Assembly: GCA_025454715.1 (NCBI GenBank)
Contig: JALONY010000123.1
Location: 1 to 6,870, forward strand
Reading direction: 5' to 3'
Source: Anaerolineae bacterium
GTDB lineage: Bacteria > Chloroflexota > Anaerolineae > Aggregatilineales > Phototrophicaceae
Length of the DNA: 6,870 nt
Shown here: positions 1 to 6,420 of the stretch, piece after piece
Layout of the letters: each line of letters starts with the position of its first letter
Numbering within the stretch: position 1 is the stretch's first letter
The notes under the pieces: model-generated
Database searches by the model: none
Told to the model about the DNA's origin: nothing
The model's input: the letters and a program-made list of their open reading frames with translations, nothing else
Made by a program: the position numbers and the translations under genes

Positions 1-201
1 CACTTGGTCGCCCGCGCCCAATGGCGCAATCGCCCCGGCACGCAACGGCAACGGGCGCGTGGTGTTGGCGCGCACCACCTGCACCCCGTCCGCCGTCACG
101 GTGACGGTGGCGGCCAGCGGGGTCAAGTCTTGCGCCGAGGCCGTCCACGTCACGGCCAACAGCAACAACACAGCGCAACAGGCGCGTCGAACGTAGGTCA
201 T
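1..201 (-). CDS. Secreted FecR-like protein, N-terminal part (runs off the left edge)
   Basis: The first 67 codons of a minus-strand gene are visible, open to the window edge. The N-terminus is a textbook Sec signal peptide: MTYVRR, then a Leu/Val-rich core (residues 8-18), then an ASA|QD cleavage site at 23/24. The mature part (residues 30-58) aligns without gaps to residues 29-57 of the FecR protein encoded at 3670-2747, with 13 of 29 identities, including AAT, GV.V, R.NT..P and AI. It is therefore probably a second FecR-like extracellular protein and a paralogue of the first operon gene. The start is fixed by a GGGAG ribosome binding site 6 nt upstream. The gene begins 11 nt after the kinase stop codon, so it is the fourth gene of the same operon. 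There is no lipobox, so a soluble or C-terminally anchored protein is expected. Domains beyond residue 67 are not visible, and the FecR call rests on the internal alignment only. Confidence 0.72.
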   Translation of the reverse strand, partial: MTYVRRACCAVLLLLAVTWTASAQDLTPLAATVTVTADGVQVVRANTTRPLPLRAGAIAPLGAGDQV

Positions 202-207
202 AGCGGT

Positions 208-212
208 CTCCC
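208..212 (-). promoter_or_regulatory. Ribosome binding site of the second FecR-like gene
   Basis: GGGAG on the minus strand lies 6 nt before the ATG at 201 and directly after the kinase stop codon (213-215). It decides the start of a gene that is otherwise truncated by the window edge, and it indicates co-transcription with the kinase. Confidence 0.65.
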
Positions 213-1127
213 TCATGGGCGCTTCTCGGGCATCACGAAGTAGAAAGTGCTACCGACGCCCTCGGTGCTGGTAAAACCGACCGTGCCCCCATGCGACTCG
301 ATGACCGATTTCACCAAGCTCAGGCCGAGGCCGGTGCCCGGGATGTGCAAGGTTCCCTCGGCTTTGGCGCGGTAGAACTCGCTGAAGATGTTGGCTTGCG
401 CCTTCTCGGGAATCCCGTAGCCGGTATCCTCGACCTCGAAGCGCGCCATGCCCTCGCGGCTATACAAGCGCACCCCCACCTTGCCGCCCTCAGGCGTATA
501 TTTAATGGCGTTGCCGACGAAGTTGTTGACCGCCTGCGACAATTGCGCGGCGTCGGCGCGCACGGTGATGTGCTCGTCGGCGATGTCGATGCCGAGGGTC
601 TGCTGTTTGTGGATGAGGTCGGGTTGATGGCGGGCGCACACCTCGCGCACCACTTGCGAGAGGTTGACATCGTTCATCATCGGCTTGCCGGAGCGCAAAC
701 GCTCGAGGTCGAGGATGTCCTCGATGATGCGTAGCATCTCGTTACCTGCCGCGTTGACCAGCTCGAGGTACTTGCGCTCGCGCTCCTCGAGGGTTTTGGA
801 GGTAATCAAGATGAGCTCGACGAAGCCCTTGATGCGCGCCAGCGGGTTTTTTAGGTCGTGCGAGGCAATCCGCAACATGCGCGTCTTCAGGTTGCTGAAC
901 TCGACCAATGGGGTGATGTCGGCGAGGATGGCCGTCCACAGCTCATACGATTGCAACGGCGCCAGCACCACCCGCACATAGTGCCCGCCCAGCTTCAGCT
1001 CTTCCTCGGCAAACGCGCTCCGCGCTTGCAGGCCAGCCGTCAGCCGCTCATACAAGCTCACCCCGCCGTTCGATTTCAGGGTCAGGACATCGGCCAGCGG
1101 GCGCTGCTCGACCTCGTTTAGGGGCAT
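213..1127 (-). CDS. PAS/HisKA histidine kinase, probably the C-terminal half of a split CHASE2 receptor kinase
   Basis: This is the kinase module, 304 aa from the ATG at 1127. Residues 1-75 look like the second half of a PAS domain: MPLNEVEQRPLADVL, then YVRVVLAPL, ending in the PAS/HisKA linker ILADIT. The dimerisation helix carries the phosphoacceptor H90 in SHDLKNPL (codon 860-858). The ATPase domain has the N box with N206 (GNAIKYT), the G1 box DTGYGIP at 234-240, an F-box region NIFSEFYR, and the G2 box GTGLGLS at 264-270. All catalytic motifs are intact. No membrane segment is present, so as a separate protein it would be cytosolic. The ATG overlaps the CHASE2 stop by 10 nt and has no well-spaced ribosome binding site; GGAG abuts the ATG. 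Translation would therefore depend on reinitiation from the upstream gene. The frame is open back to an ATG at 1223, but that stretch only shadows the CHASE2 frame. The missing PAS start suggests it was once fused to the CHASE2 protein. Confidence 0.88.
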   Translation of the reverse strand: MPLNEVEQRPLADVLTLKSNGGVSLYERLTAGLQARSAFAEEELKLGGHYVRVVLAPLQSYELWTAILADITPLVEFSNLKTRMLRIASHDLKNPLARIKGFVELILITSKTLEERERKYLELVNAAGNEMLRIIEDILDLERLRSGKPMMNDVNLSQVVREVCARHQPDLIHKQQTLGIDIADEHITVRADAAQLSQAVNNFVGNAIKYTPEGGKVGVRLYSREGMARFEVEDTGYGIPEKAQANIFSEFYRAKAEGTLHIPGTGLGLSLVKSVIESHGGTVGFTSTEGVGSTFYFVMPEKRP

Positions 1128-1145
1128 CTCCAGCAAAAGCGCCCC
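1118..1145 (-). other. CHASE2/kinase junction: -1 frame change with 10-nt overlap
   Basis: On the minus strand the CHASE2 frame reads GTC TTG GGG CGC TTT TGC and reaches TAA at 1120-1118. The kinase frame, shifted by -1, reads GGG GCG CTT TTG CTG GAG ATG through the same bases. One extra T in the TTTT run would join the frames as VLGRF-LLEMPLNEVEQ. Protein logic suggests that more than one base is missing, because both the last GAF helix and the first half of PAS are absent on either side. No canonical X XXY YYZ slippery heptamer is present in the zero frame. Confidence 0.6.
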
Positions 1146-2719
1146 AAGACGGCCTCGGTCGTCCGGTCGAGGCGTTTGGCACGGTGCGCGATGTGCAGCA
1201 ACCCAAGCTGTCGGCCTTGCCACATCAACGGCACGAGGGTTTGGCCGTCACTGCGGGTCAGGGCGCGCACGGCGCGATGGCGATAGGCCAGCGAGTCGGT
1301 TTGGATGGCCGTCTCGTCTTGCGGGGGTTGCCCACGCCGAAAGCGCGTGCTACGCCCCTCGTCGAACGGGTCGCGGATGTACAGGGTTGGGTCGGACTCG
1401 CCCACCACCCGCTCGATGTCCTCGAGGATGTACTCGGCGGCTTGGGGCAGGCGCAAGCGCTGTTGTGCGATGCGTTGTAGGCTCCCCAGCAAAAACTCGG
1501 TCTGCTGGCGGCGGCGCGTCTCCAGCGTGATGTCTACGCCAATCGAGGCCAGCACGGGCAACAGCAACGCGATGAACCCATCCAACAAGCTGACGCTGAA
1601 CTGCGTCAGGCTGAACACGACCGAGGCCGCCACGATATAGACCAACAGCAAGCCGCCCGCCAATGCCAGCTTGGCCGTCCAGCGCGGCAAGGCATAGGCC
1701 AAGCTGGCCAGCATCGCCAGCCCGACCAGCAAGGCGGCTTGCGCCAGCGTCGGCAACGGGCGGATGATTTTGCCTTGCAACAAGCTCTCGACCGCGTGGG
1801 CTTGGATTTCGACCCCAGCCATCAGGCTACCGCTCAGCGACGACGGCACCAGATACTCGTCCAGCGTGCCGGTCGTGTTCATCAGCCCGACCAACACGAT
1901 CTTATCGCGGAACAGCTCCGGCGAGACCTTGCCATCCAGCACGTCGTTGAGCGGGACGACCACGAAGGCGTTGCCGGTGTCGGCGAAATAGTACGGTTGC
2001 CACAACCCCAGCGCATCGACCGGCACGCGCCGCTGGGGGGTGAGCAGTAATTCACTCCCCTCGGTTTGTACCACTTGGTCAAGCGCCTGCGACGGGATTC
2101 GCAAATAAGCCAAGTAAATGGCGGTGCTGAACGACATCTCGCGGCGGTCGTCAATCTGGAGTTGCGAGGGCAGACGGCGCAACACCCCGTCGGTATCGGG
2201 CAGGGCGTTGACATAGCCCCGATAGTCCGGTATCGATTGCAGGATGGGCGTCAAGCTCAGCCGCTCGGCGAACATCAAACGATTGCCGCTGGGTGGCGCG
2301 CTGACCGTGTTGACGCCCGCCTCGGCAAACACGATGCGGGTGCGCGCCTCGTTTTGGCGCAACGCGGCGAAGGCCGCCGCCACCGCCTCATCTTCTGGCT
2401 GTGGCTGGCTGAGCAAGAAATCGAGTGCGACCACCCGCGCCCCGACGTTTTCCAGCCGTCGGGCGAGGTCGGCATAGACTTGGCGCGACCACTGGGCGGG
2501 CGTGCGCCCATACCGTGCGAGGCTGGCGTCATCGGCGGCGATGATGACCACCGTGTTGGTGGTCGGCGCAGGGGTGTAATAGACATCGTTGAGGCGCAGG
2601 CGGATGCTCATCATCAAGCCGCTGCCCCAGATTAAGAGGCACAGCAGGGCAATGAACCCACCTGCACCAGCCATCATGACGAGGCGTGTTTTTCGCCAGA
2701 CCGTGCTGGTATGTCGCAT
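1118..2719 (-). CDS. CHASE2-domain membrane sensor with truncated GAF-like region
   Basis: The protein is 533 aa. TM1 lies at about residues 14-37 and is followed by an extracellular CHASE2 domain (about 40-320). CHASE2 hallmarks seen are VVALDFLLSQP (97-107), a DTDGVLRRLP block (175-184), FRDKIVLVG (270-278) and GVEIQAHAVESLLQG (302-316). Three closing membrane segments follow at about 326-344, 350-372 and 376-397, which place the C-terminus in the cytoplasm. Residues 400-528 resemble a GAF domain, from a helix at QAAEYILEDIERVVG to the strand pair LVPLMWQGRQLGLLHI. The domain stops at VLGRF, where the final GAF helix should begin, and then reads CWRCP and a stop. In the neighbouring REC-GAF kinase the equivalent point continues into QAAIAIRNARAYE. 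CHASE2 proteins normally carry a kinase, cyclase or GGDEF output; here the kinase is in the next, overlapping frame. The start ATG has AGGA 10 nt upstream and lies 27 nt after the FecR stop. CHASE2 ligands are unknown. Confidence 0.9.
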   Translation of the reverse strand: MRHTSTVWRKTRLVMMAGAGGFIALLCLLIWGSGLMMSIRLRLNDVYYTPAPTTNTVVIIAADDASLARYGRTPAQWSRQVYADLARRLENVGARVVALDFLLSQPQPEDEAVAAAFAALRQNEARTRIVFAEAGVNTVSAPPSGNRLMFAERLSLTPILQSIPDYRGYVNALPDTDGVLRRLPSQLQIDDRREMSFSTAIYLAYLRIPSQALDQVVQTEGSELLLTPQRRVPVDALGLWQPYYFADTGNAFVVVPLNDVLDGKVSPELFRDKIVLVGLMNTTGTLDEYLVPSSLSGSLMAGVEIQAHAVESLLQGKIIRPLPTLAQAALLVGLAMLASLAYALPRWTAKLALAGGLLLVYIVAASVVFSLTQFSVSLLDGFIALLLPVLASIGVDITLETRRRQQTEFLLGSLQRIAQQRLRLPQAAEYILEDIERVVGESDPTLYIRDPFDEGRSTRFRRGQPPQDETAIQTDSLAYRHRAVRALTRSDGQTLVPLMWQGRQLGLLHIAHRAKRLDRTTEAVLGRFCWRCP

Positions 2720-2746
2720 GGAGATGCGTTCCTCGCGCTACGCCCG

Positions 2747-3670
2747 TTACGGGGCGGGGGTCTCTGTCGCTTGGGGCGTCAAATCGACCACCGGTTCAAT
2801 CGAGTCGCCCTCTTGGAAGTCGTCGGGGAACTCGCGTAGGCGCACGCACCCGCCCGCAAGGGTGGCGGTGCGCGTCAGCACCCAGCCGAAGCCCTCGCCG
2901 AACATGATGCGGTACCACCCGCCGCTGGCGCTAACCCCATAAAACACCGCGATGTCCTCGGCAAAAATCGTGCCAATCAGCGCGCTGTCGCGGCTGGGGC
3001 CCGTGCGGACGTTCAAGCTGACATCGTCGGGGGTGGTCACGGTCACACCGCAACCGTCCAACGCGGCGTCGAGCTGCCCGAAGTCGGTGGCCGCCACCAC
3101 CTCGCTGAGCGTGCCATCGACCGGCGCACGCACCCCGAAACCGGTCGGGACGCTGGCCTCGGCCTCGCCGTCAGCCGCCGCCACCAGCCCCTCGCTCACC
3201 AACATGGCCGAGCGCCCATCGGCCTCCACGCGCACGGCGAAGGCCGTCCCGCGAGCCGCCAAGGTCATGCCGGGGGTCTTGACGTTATAGGCCGAGTTGC
3301 CGCTGAGCAAGCGTTGCAAGCGATGGACGGCCTGCCCCGCCAGCACCTCGACCGTCAACTCGAAGGTCTCGCCGCTGCCGCCGAAGCGCTCGATGCGGTA
3401 TTCGGTGTCGGGTGCCAGCGTCACGTCGGTGCCGTCGGCAAAAAAGGTAATCCGCGCCGAGCCCTCGGCATCGGTGCGGATGATGTCACCGACCCCGACA
3501 ATGGCCTCGACCGATACCGCAATCGGGTTGCCGGTGTTGACGCGCTGCACGGTCACCCCCGCCTCCAGCACTTCCAAGGTGGCGGCATACTCTTCTTGAG
3601 CCAGCGCCACCCAGCCCAACAACACGACAGCGACCAGCGTCACCGCGCCAACCCATACTCGCTTCATCAT
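2747..3670 (-). CDS. Secreted FecR-domain protein with C-terminal SH3b domain
   Basis: The protein is 307 aa with a clear signal peptide: MMKR, a hydrophobic core at 8-20, and ALA|QE cleavage at 24/25. Residues 29-165 form a FecR-type domain, with GVGDIIRTDAEGSARITF (59-76), a LAPDTEYRIERF strand (85-96) and the conserved KTPGMTLAARGTAFAV block (131-146). Residues 207-275 are a bacterial SH3 domain with LNVRTGPSRDSALIG and GGWYRIMF..GFGWV. Cys207 and Cys275 bracket this domain and could form a disulfide. The tail is Thr/Pro-rich (TPQATETPAP). The protein lacks the cytoplasmic anti-sigma N-terminus of classical FecR, and no sigma factor or TonB receptor gene is nearby. It is therefore an extracellular protein, not an iron-citrate regulator. 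It is the first gene of the operon, followed after 27 nt by the CHASE2 gene, which suggests a ligand-binding or wall-associated partner of that receptor. The start is set by GAGGAG 7 nt upstream. Confidence 0.9.
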   Translation of the reverse strand: MMKRVWVGAVTLVAVVLLGWVALAQEEYAATLEVLEAGVTVQRVNTGNPIAVSVEAIVGVGDIIRTDAEGSARITFFADGTDVTLAPDTEYRIERFGGSGETFELTVEVLAGQAVHRLQRLLSGNSAYNVKTPGMTLAARGTAFAVRVEADGRSAMLVSEGLVAAADGEAEASVPTGFGVRAPVDGTLSEVVAATDFGQLDAALDGCGVTVTTPDDVSLNVRTGPSRDSALIGTIFAEDIAVFYGVSASGGWYRIMFGEGFGWVLTRTATLAGGCVRLREFPDDFQEGDSIEPVVDLTPQATETPAP

Positions 3671-3677
3671 CCATTTG

Positions 3678-3683
3678 CTCCTC
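3678..3683 (-). promoter_or_regulatory. Strong ribosome binding site of the FecR-SH3b gene
   Basis: GAGGAG lies 7 nt before the ATG at 3670. It selects the first of the two consecutive ATG codons (Met-Met-Lys). It also argues against an out-of-frame ATG that sits only 1 nt away from the sequence ATGGATGATG. Confidence 0.7.
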
Positions 3684-3702
3684 GTACAGGGTGCGCGTGC
3701 GC

Positions 3703-3713
3703 CGTGTCACACG
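3703..3713. repeat. 11-bp palindrome CGTGTCACACG in the FecR leader
   Basis: This is a perfect odd-centred dyad (CGTGT-C-ACACG) in the roughly 78-nt leader between the predicted start point and the FecR gene. It is flanked on one side by two GCGCAC direct repeats. The loop of one base cannot fold as RNA except with a 4-bp stem and a 3-nt loop, so a protein-binding DNA operator is likelier than an RNA hairpin. No binding factor is identified, and chance occurrence in GC-rich DNA is possible. Confidence 0.3.
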
Positions 3714-3754
3714 TGCGTTTCGATTAACCATAAGACATGGTACAGATGTTTTGC

Positions 3755-3785
3755 ATTATAGCCCATAATCGCGGCTTTTTCGCAA
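3755..3785 (-). promoter_or_regulatory. Predicted sigma70-type promoter of the FecR-CHASE2-kinase operon
   Basis: A perfect TATAAT -10 box (3760-3755) lies in an AT-rich island within otherwise GC-rich DNA. The best -35 match is TTGCGA (3785-3780), with 4 of 6 consensus bases and a 19-bp spacer. The predicted start near 3748 gives a leader of about 78 nt. It lies between the stop of the upstream kinase (3799) and the FecR start, where an operon promoter is expected. Confidence 0.55.
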
Positions 3786-3798
3786 GGTGCCGATTGTC

Positions 3799-5352
3799 CT
3801 ATCGTCTGGGGCGCGCCACCACCGGCAACGGCCACGAGACCTGCACGAACGTGCCCTCGTTGGGGGCGGTATCGATGCGGATGGCCGCCCCGATTTTGGC
3901 CGCCCGCTCGAACATGATGCGTAGGCCGTGATGGTCGGGCGGGGTGTTTCGCAAGTCGAAGCCGACCCCATTGTCGGCCACCACCCAATCGACCGACGAG
4001 TCGAGATAATGTAGCCCGACTTGGATTTCGGTGGCTTGGGCGTGTTTGTAGGCGTTGGTCAAGGTCTCTTGCATCAGCCGATAAAATTGCAGGTGCACAT
4101 CGGGCGAGAGCGCCACCGGCTGCCCCACCACCTCGGCGCGCAAGGTGGCGCTAGAGCGCCCGCGCACCCCGTTGACCAACGTCTGCAACAATTCCGGCAA
4201 CGGCATACTGACGATGGCTTGTGGGCGTAGCTCGACCAGCAACGACCGCATCTCGGCCAAGGCGGTGCGGTTGAGGCGCGCCAGCATCTCGAGGTCGTGC
4301 TGCATGTGCGGCGCGTCGCGCTCGGCCATGTGCGAGAGCGAATCGGCCACCATGTTGGCCGAAAACAGCGTCTGGCTGACCACGTCGTGCAATTCCCGCG
4401 CAAGGCGCTGGCGCTCCTCGAGGGCGGCCAATTCTTGCGCCTGCTCATAGGCGCGGGCGTTGCGGATGGCGATGGCCGCTTGGTTGCCGAACAAGCGCAA
4501 ATACTCGGCGTGCGCGGGTGTGAAATAGTCGGGGGTGTCGTGATCGATATTGATGAACCCAATCACCGCGTCGTCCTCGACGATCGGGGTGCCCAAGTAG
4601 GCGCGTACCGCCTGCGCTTTCGAGAGGCGCGTCCACAACGGGCTGGCGCGCACGTCGCCAATCAACAGCGGCTGGCGCGTCTCCAGCATCCTCCGCAAGG
4701 TCGGGGTGTTGAGCACCTCGAAGCGCAAATCGGCCTGCGTGAGCGTGCCCGCCTCGTCTTGGTGGATTTGGCCGGCCAAATACGTCCACCCATCATCCCC
4801 AATCATCATCACGTTGGCGCCTTGATGTGGGATGACCCGCCGCAGGTTGTCGATGATGCGCTTGAGCACCTCCGAGAAGTCGAGTGAGCTGTTGAGCACG
4901 TTCGAGACATCCAACAACGACTCCGCAATCACCCGCTGCTGGTGCTCGGCCTGCACCAAAGCCTTGGCCACCCGCGCCTGTTGCACGGTATAGCGGATGG
5001 CGCGCTCCAGCGTGGCGGTGCCCAGCGCGTTCTTGTCGAGATAATCGACCGCGCCCGACTCCATCACCGCGAGGTCGATGTCTTGGCTGCCGTAGCCGGT
5101 CATGACGATGACCGGTATGGTCACCCCTTCATCGGCAAAGAAGTTCAGCACGTCCAGCGCGGTGTGCGTCCCGAGGTCATAATCGAGCAAGCACACGTCA
5201 TAATCGCTGGCGCGCACCATCCGCACCGCATCGCTGAACGACCCCGCCCACGACAACGTAAACTGGAAGGTGCGCGCTTGGCGCAAATACCCATCGACCA
5301 AATACGATTGCGCTTCGGAGTCGTCAATCAGCAGGACGTGGATGGTGTTCAT
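3799..5352 (-). CDS. REC-GAF-HisKA_3 hybrid sensor kinase (NarL-type)
   Basis: The protein is 517 aa, soluble, with no membrane segment. The N-terminal receiver domain (about 4-120) has all key residues: the acidic pair D10/D11, phosphoacceptor D57 (CLLDYDL), T85 (VIVMTGYG) and K107 (YLDKNAL). A linker helix leads into a GAF domain (about 141-300, ending QAAIAIRNARAYE). The HisKA_3 dimerisation region follows, with H322 in EERQRLARELHDVVSQTL (codon 4389-4387). The ATPase domain has N433 (ETLTNAYKHA), the ADNGVGFD box at 459-466 and HGLRIMFERA at 475-484. NarL-type kinases phosphorylate LuxR-type regulators, but none is in the window. The frame is open upstream to an ATG at 5439. The ATG at 5352 is preferred because the receiver starts right after it, AAGG lies 9 nt upstream, and the predicted start point lies downstream of 5439. 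The receiver could accept phosphate from the neighbouring CHASE2-linked kinase (inference). Confidence 0.92.
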   Translation of the reverse strand: MNTIHVLLIDDSEAQSYLVDGYLRQARTFQFTLSWAGSFSDAVRMVRASDYDVCLLDYDLGTHTALDVLNFFADEGVTIPVIVMTGYGSQDIDLAVMESGAVDYLDKNALGTATLERAIRYTVQQARVAKALVQAEHQQRVIAESLLDVSNVLNSSLDFSEVLKRIIDNLRRVIPHQGANVMMIGDDGWTYLAGQIHQDEAGTLTQADLRFEVLNTPTLRRMLETRQPLLIGDVRASPLWTRLSKAQAVRAYLGTPIVEDDAVIGFINIDHDTPDYFTPAHAEYLRLFGNQAAIAIRNARAYEQAQELAALEERQRLARELHDVVSQTLFSANMVADSLSHMAERDAPHMQHDLEMLARLNRTALAEMRSLLVELRPQAIVSMPLPELLQTLVNGVRGRSSATLRAEVVGQPVALSPDVHLQFYRLMQETLTNAYKHAQATEIQVGLHYLDSSVDWVVADNGVGFDLRNTPPDHHGLRIMFERAAKIGAAIRIDTAPNEGTFVQVSWPLPVVARPRR

Positions 5353-5408
5353 GGCTGGCCGCCTTGCAAAAGATGGCGCAGGCGCGCCACCCAAAATGCG
5401 ATAGAACG

Positions 5409-5439
5409 ATTGTACCGCAGGACGCGCCAGCCCGCTCAA
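5409..5439 (-). promoter_or_regulatory. Predicted promoter of the REC-GAF kinase gene
   Basis: TACAAT (5414-5409) matches 5 of 6 bases of the -10 consensus. TTGAGC (5439-5434) serves as the -35 box, with a 19-bp spacer. The predicted start near 5402 gives a leader of about 50 nt before the ATG at 5352. The elements lie in the 96-bp gap after the oxidoreductase stop, so the kinase may be transcribed on its own or by read-through. Confidence 0.45.
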
Positions 5440-5448
5440 GGTCGCGGG

Positions 5449-6309
5449 TTATCCCCATACCGCCCGATAATCGTGGGCGAATTGGTCGAACGACCGTGGT
5501 GGGCGCCCCAGCACGCGCTCGACCTCGCCGGTCACGTCCTTGGCGTTGCCGGTGCGCGTCAGCGTGTATAACAGCGCCATCACCAGCACATACGGCAACG
5601 CCTTGCCCGCCCGCAGGTGGCGCACCACGAACGCCAGCACGTTCGGGCGCGCATAGCGGATTGGACGCCCCAGCACCGCCGACAGCTTGGCCGCCACCAC
5701 GTCATAACCCAGCGCTTCGGCGCCGGTCAGGGTATATTTGCGCCTCGCGTGGCCGTCCTCGGTCAGGGCACGCGCCGCCACCGCCGCGATGTCGCGGGCG
5801 TCGATGAAGCTGGTCTTGGCATCCCCCACCGGCAGGTAAATCACGCTCTCGTCACGGATTTCATCGCGGTGGGTGGTCGAGAGGTTTTGCATGAAGAAGC
5901 TGGCGCGCAAGAACGTATAGGCCACGCCCAAGCCCTCGATGATTTGCTCGATTTTGTAATGGGGCGTAAAGCGGTTCTGCTCGACCCCCTGAAGCGACAA
6001 GAACACGATGTGCTGCACCCCTGCCGTCACCGCGGCACGGATGGCGGGCGCAATCTGGCGCTCGGCGTCGCCCAGCGCGGGCGGCCTGACCAAGAACATC
6101 CGCTCCACCCCCTCGAACGCCGCCGCAAAGGTGGCCGCGTCCAAGAAGTCGAACCGGACGACCTCGACCGACTCCCCCAGCACCTGCCGCGCCAGCGCCA
6201 CATCGAACGCGCCGACCCGCACCACGCACCCCATCGCCACCAGCTCGCGCACCACGTCCGTCCCGACATTGCCGGGCGCGCCCGTCACCAACACACGATT
6301 ACCGCTCAT
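5449..6309 (-). CDS. NmrA-like NAD(P)-binding oxidoreductase (atypical SDR)
   Basis: The protein is 286 aa from the chosen start. An N-terminal Rossmann fold opens with NRVLVTGAPGNVG, whose GxxGxxG dinucleotide motif spans residues 10-16. Later blocks are typical of the NmrA/quinone-reductase-like atypical SDRs: HIVFLSLQGVEQNRFTPHYK (100-119), YTFLRASFFMQNL (131-143), FIDARDIAAVAARAL (168-182) and KYTLTGAEALGYD (191-203). The classical YxxxK active site is not evident, as usual for the family. The protein may be a cytosolic NAD(P)H oxidoreductase or a redox-sensing binder; the substrate is unknown. The frame also has ATGs at 6339 and 6312. The start at 6309 is preferred because GAAGG lies 5 nt upstream and Met-Ser-Gly-Asn leads directly into the first beta strand. 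The ATG at 6339 would sit only about 3 nt from the predicted start point. The gene is divergent from the MerR regulator, a common arrangement for a MerR target. Confidence 0.88.
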   Translation of the reverse strand: MSGNRVLVTGAPGNVGTDVVRELVAMGCVVRVGAFDVALARQVLGESVEVVRFDFLDAATFAAAFEGVERMFLVRPPALGDAERQIAPAIRAAVTAGVQHIVFLSLQGVEQNRFTPHYKIEQIIEGLGVAYTFLRASFFMQNLSTTHRDEIRDESVIYLPVGDAKTSFIDARDIAAVAARALTEDGHARRKYTLTGAEALGYDVVAAKLSAVLGRPIRYARPNVLAFVVRHLRAGKALPYVLVMALLYTLTRTGNAKDVTGEVERVLGRPPRSFDQFAHDYRAVWG

Positions 6310-6348
6310 CATCACCTTCTTCGGCGCATTCTCGCGCACGTTTCATTC

Positions 6349-6354
6349 ATTATA
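6349..6354 (-). promoter_or_regulatory. -10 box of the oxidoreductase promoter
   Basis: There is a perfect TATAAT on the minus strand, giving a predicted start near 6342 and a leader of about 33 nt to the ATG at 6309. No good -35 box lies at 16-19 bp. A palindrome TTGGCCAA at 6367-6374 occupies the zone just upstream and could be part of an activator site. The weak -35 suggests dependence on an activator (inference). Confidence 0.45.
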
Positions 6355-6420
6355 CGGCTAATGATTTTGGCCAAGCCAGACCAAACCTCACCCCACCCAC
6401 ATGACGAACCACACCACCGC

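Noticed and set aside
1118..1145. Programmed -1 ribosomal frameshift joining CHASE2 and kinase
   Set aside because: No canonical slippery heptamer in the zero frame and no evident downstream structure were seen, and domain parts are missing on both sides, which frameshifting alone would not explain. It cannot be fully excluded.
2066..2635. Plus-strand open frame of 189 codons inside the CHASE2 gene
   Set aside because: It is antisense to a clear CHASE2 domain, its composition is Arg/His/Gly-rich as expected of a shadow frame in GC-rich DNA, and it shows no recognisable motif or ribosome binding site.
2747..3670. Classical FecR anti-sigma regulator of iron uptake
   Set aside because: The protein starts with a signal peptide, lacks the cytoplasmic N-terminal part, and has no sigma factor or TonB-dependent receptor gene near it.
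3761..3780. Weak hairpin AGCC/GGCT followed by TTTTT on the plus strand, as a terminator
   Set aside because: No plus-strand gene precedes it, the stem is 4 bp, and the region is better explained as the promoter of the FecR operon.
5431..5448. Inverted repeat CCCGC/GCGGG just after the oxidoreductase stop, as a terminator
   Set aside because: The stem is only 5 bp with an 8-nt loop, there is no T tract after it on the minus strand, and it overlaps the predicted -35 box of the next gene.
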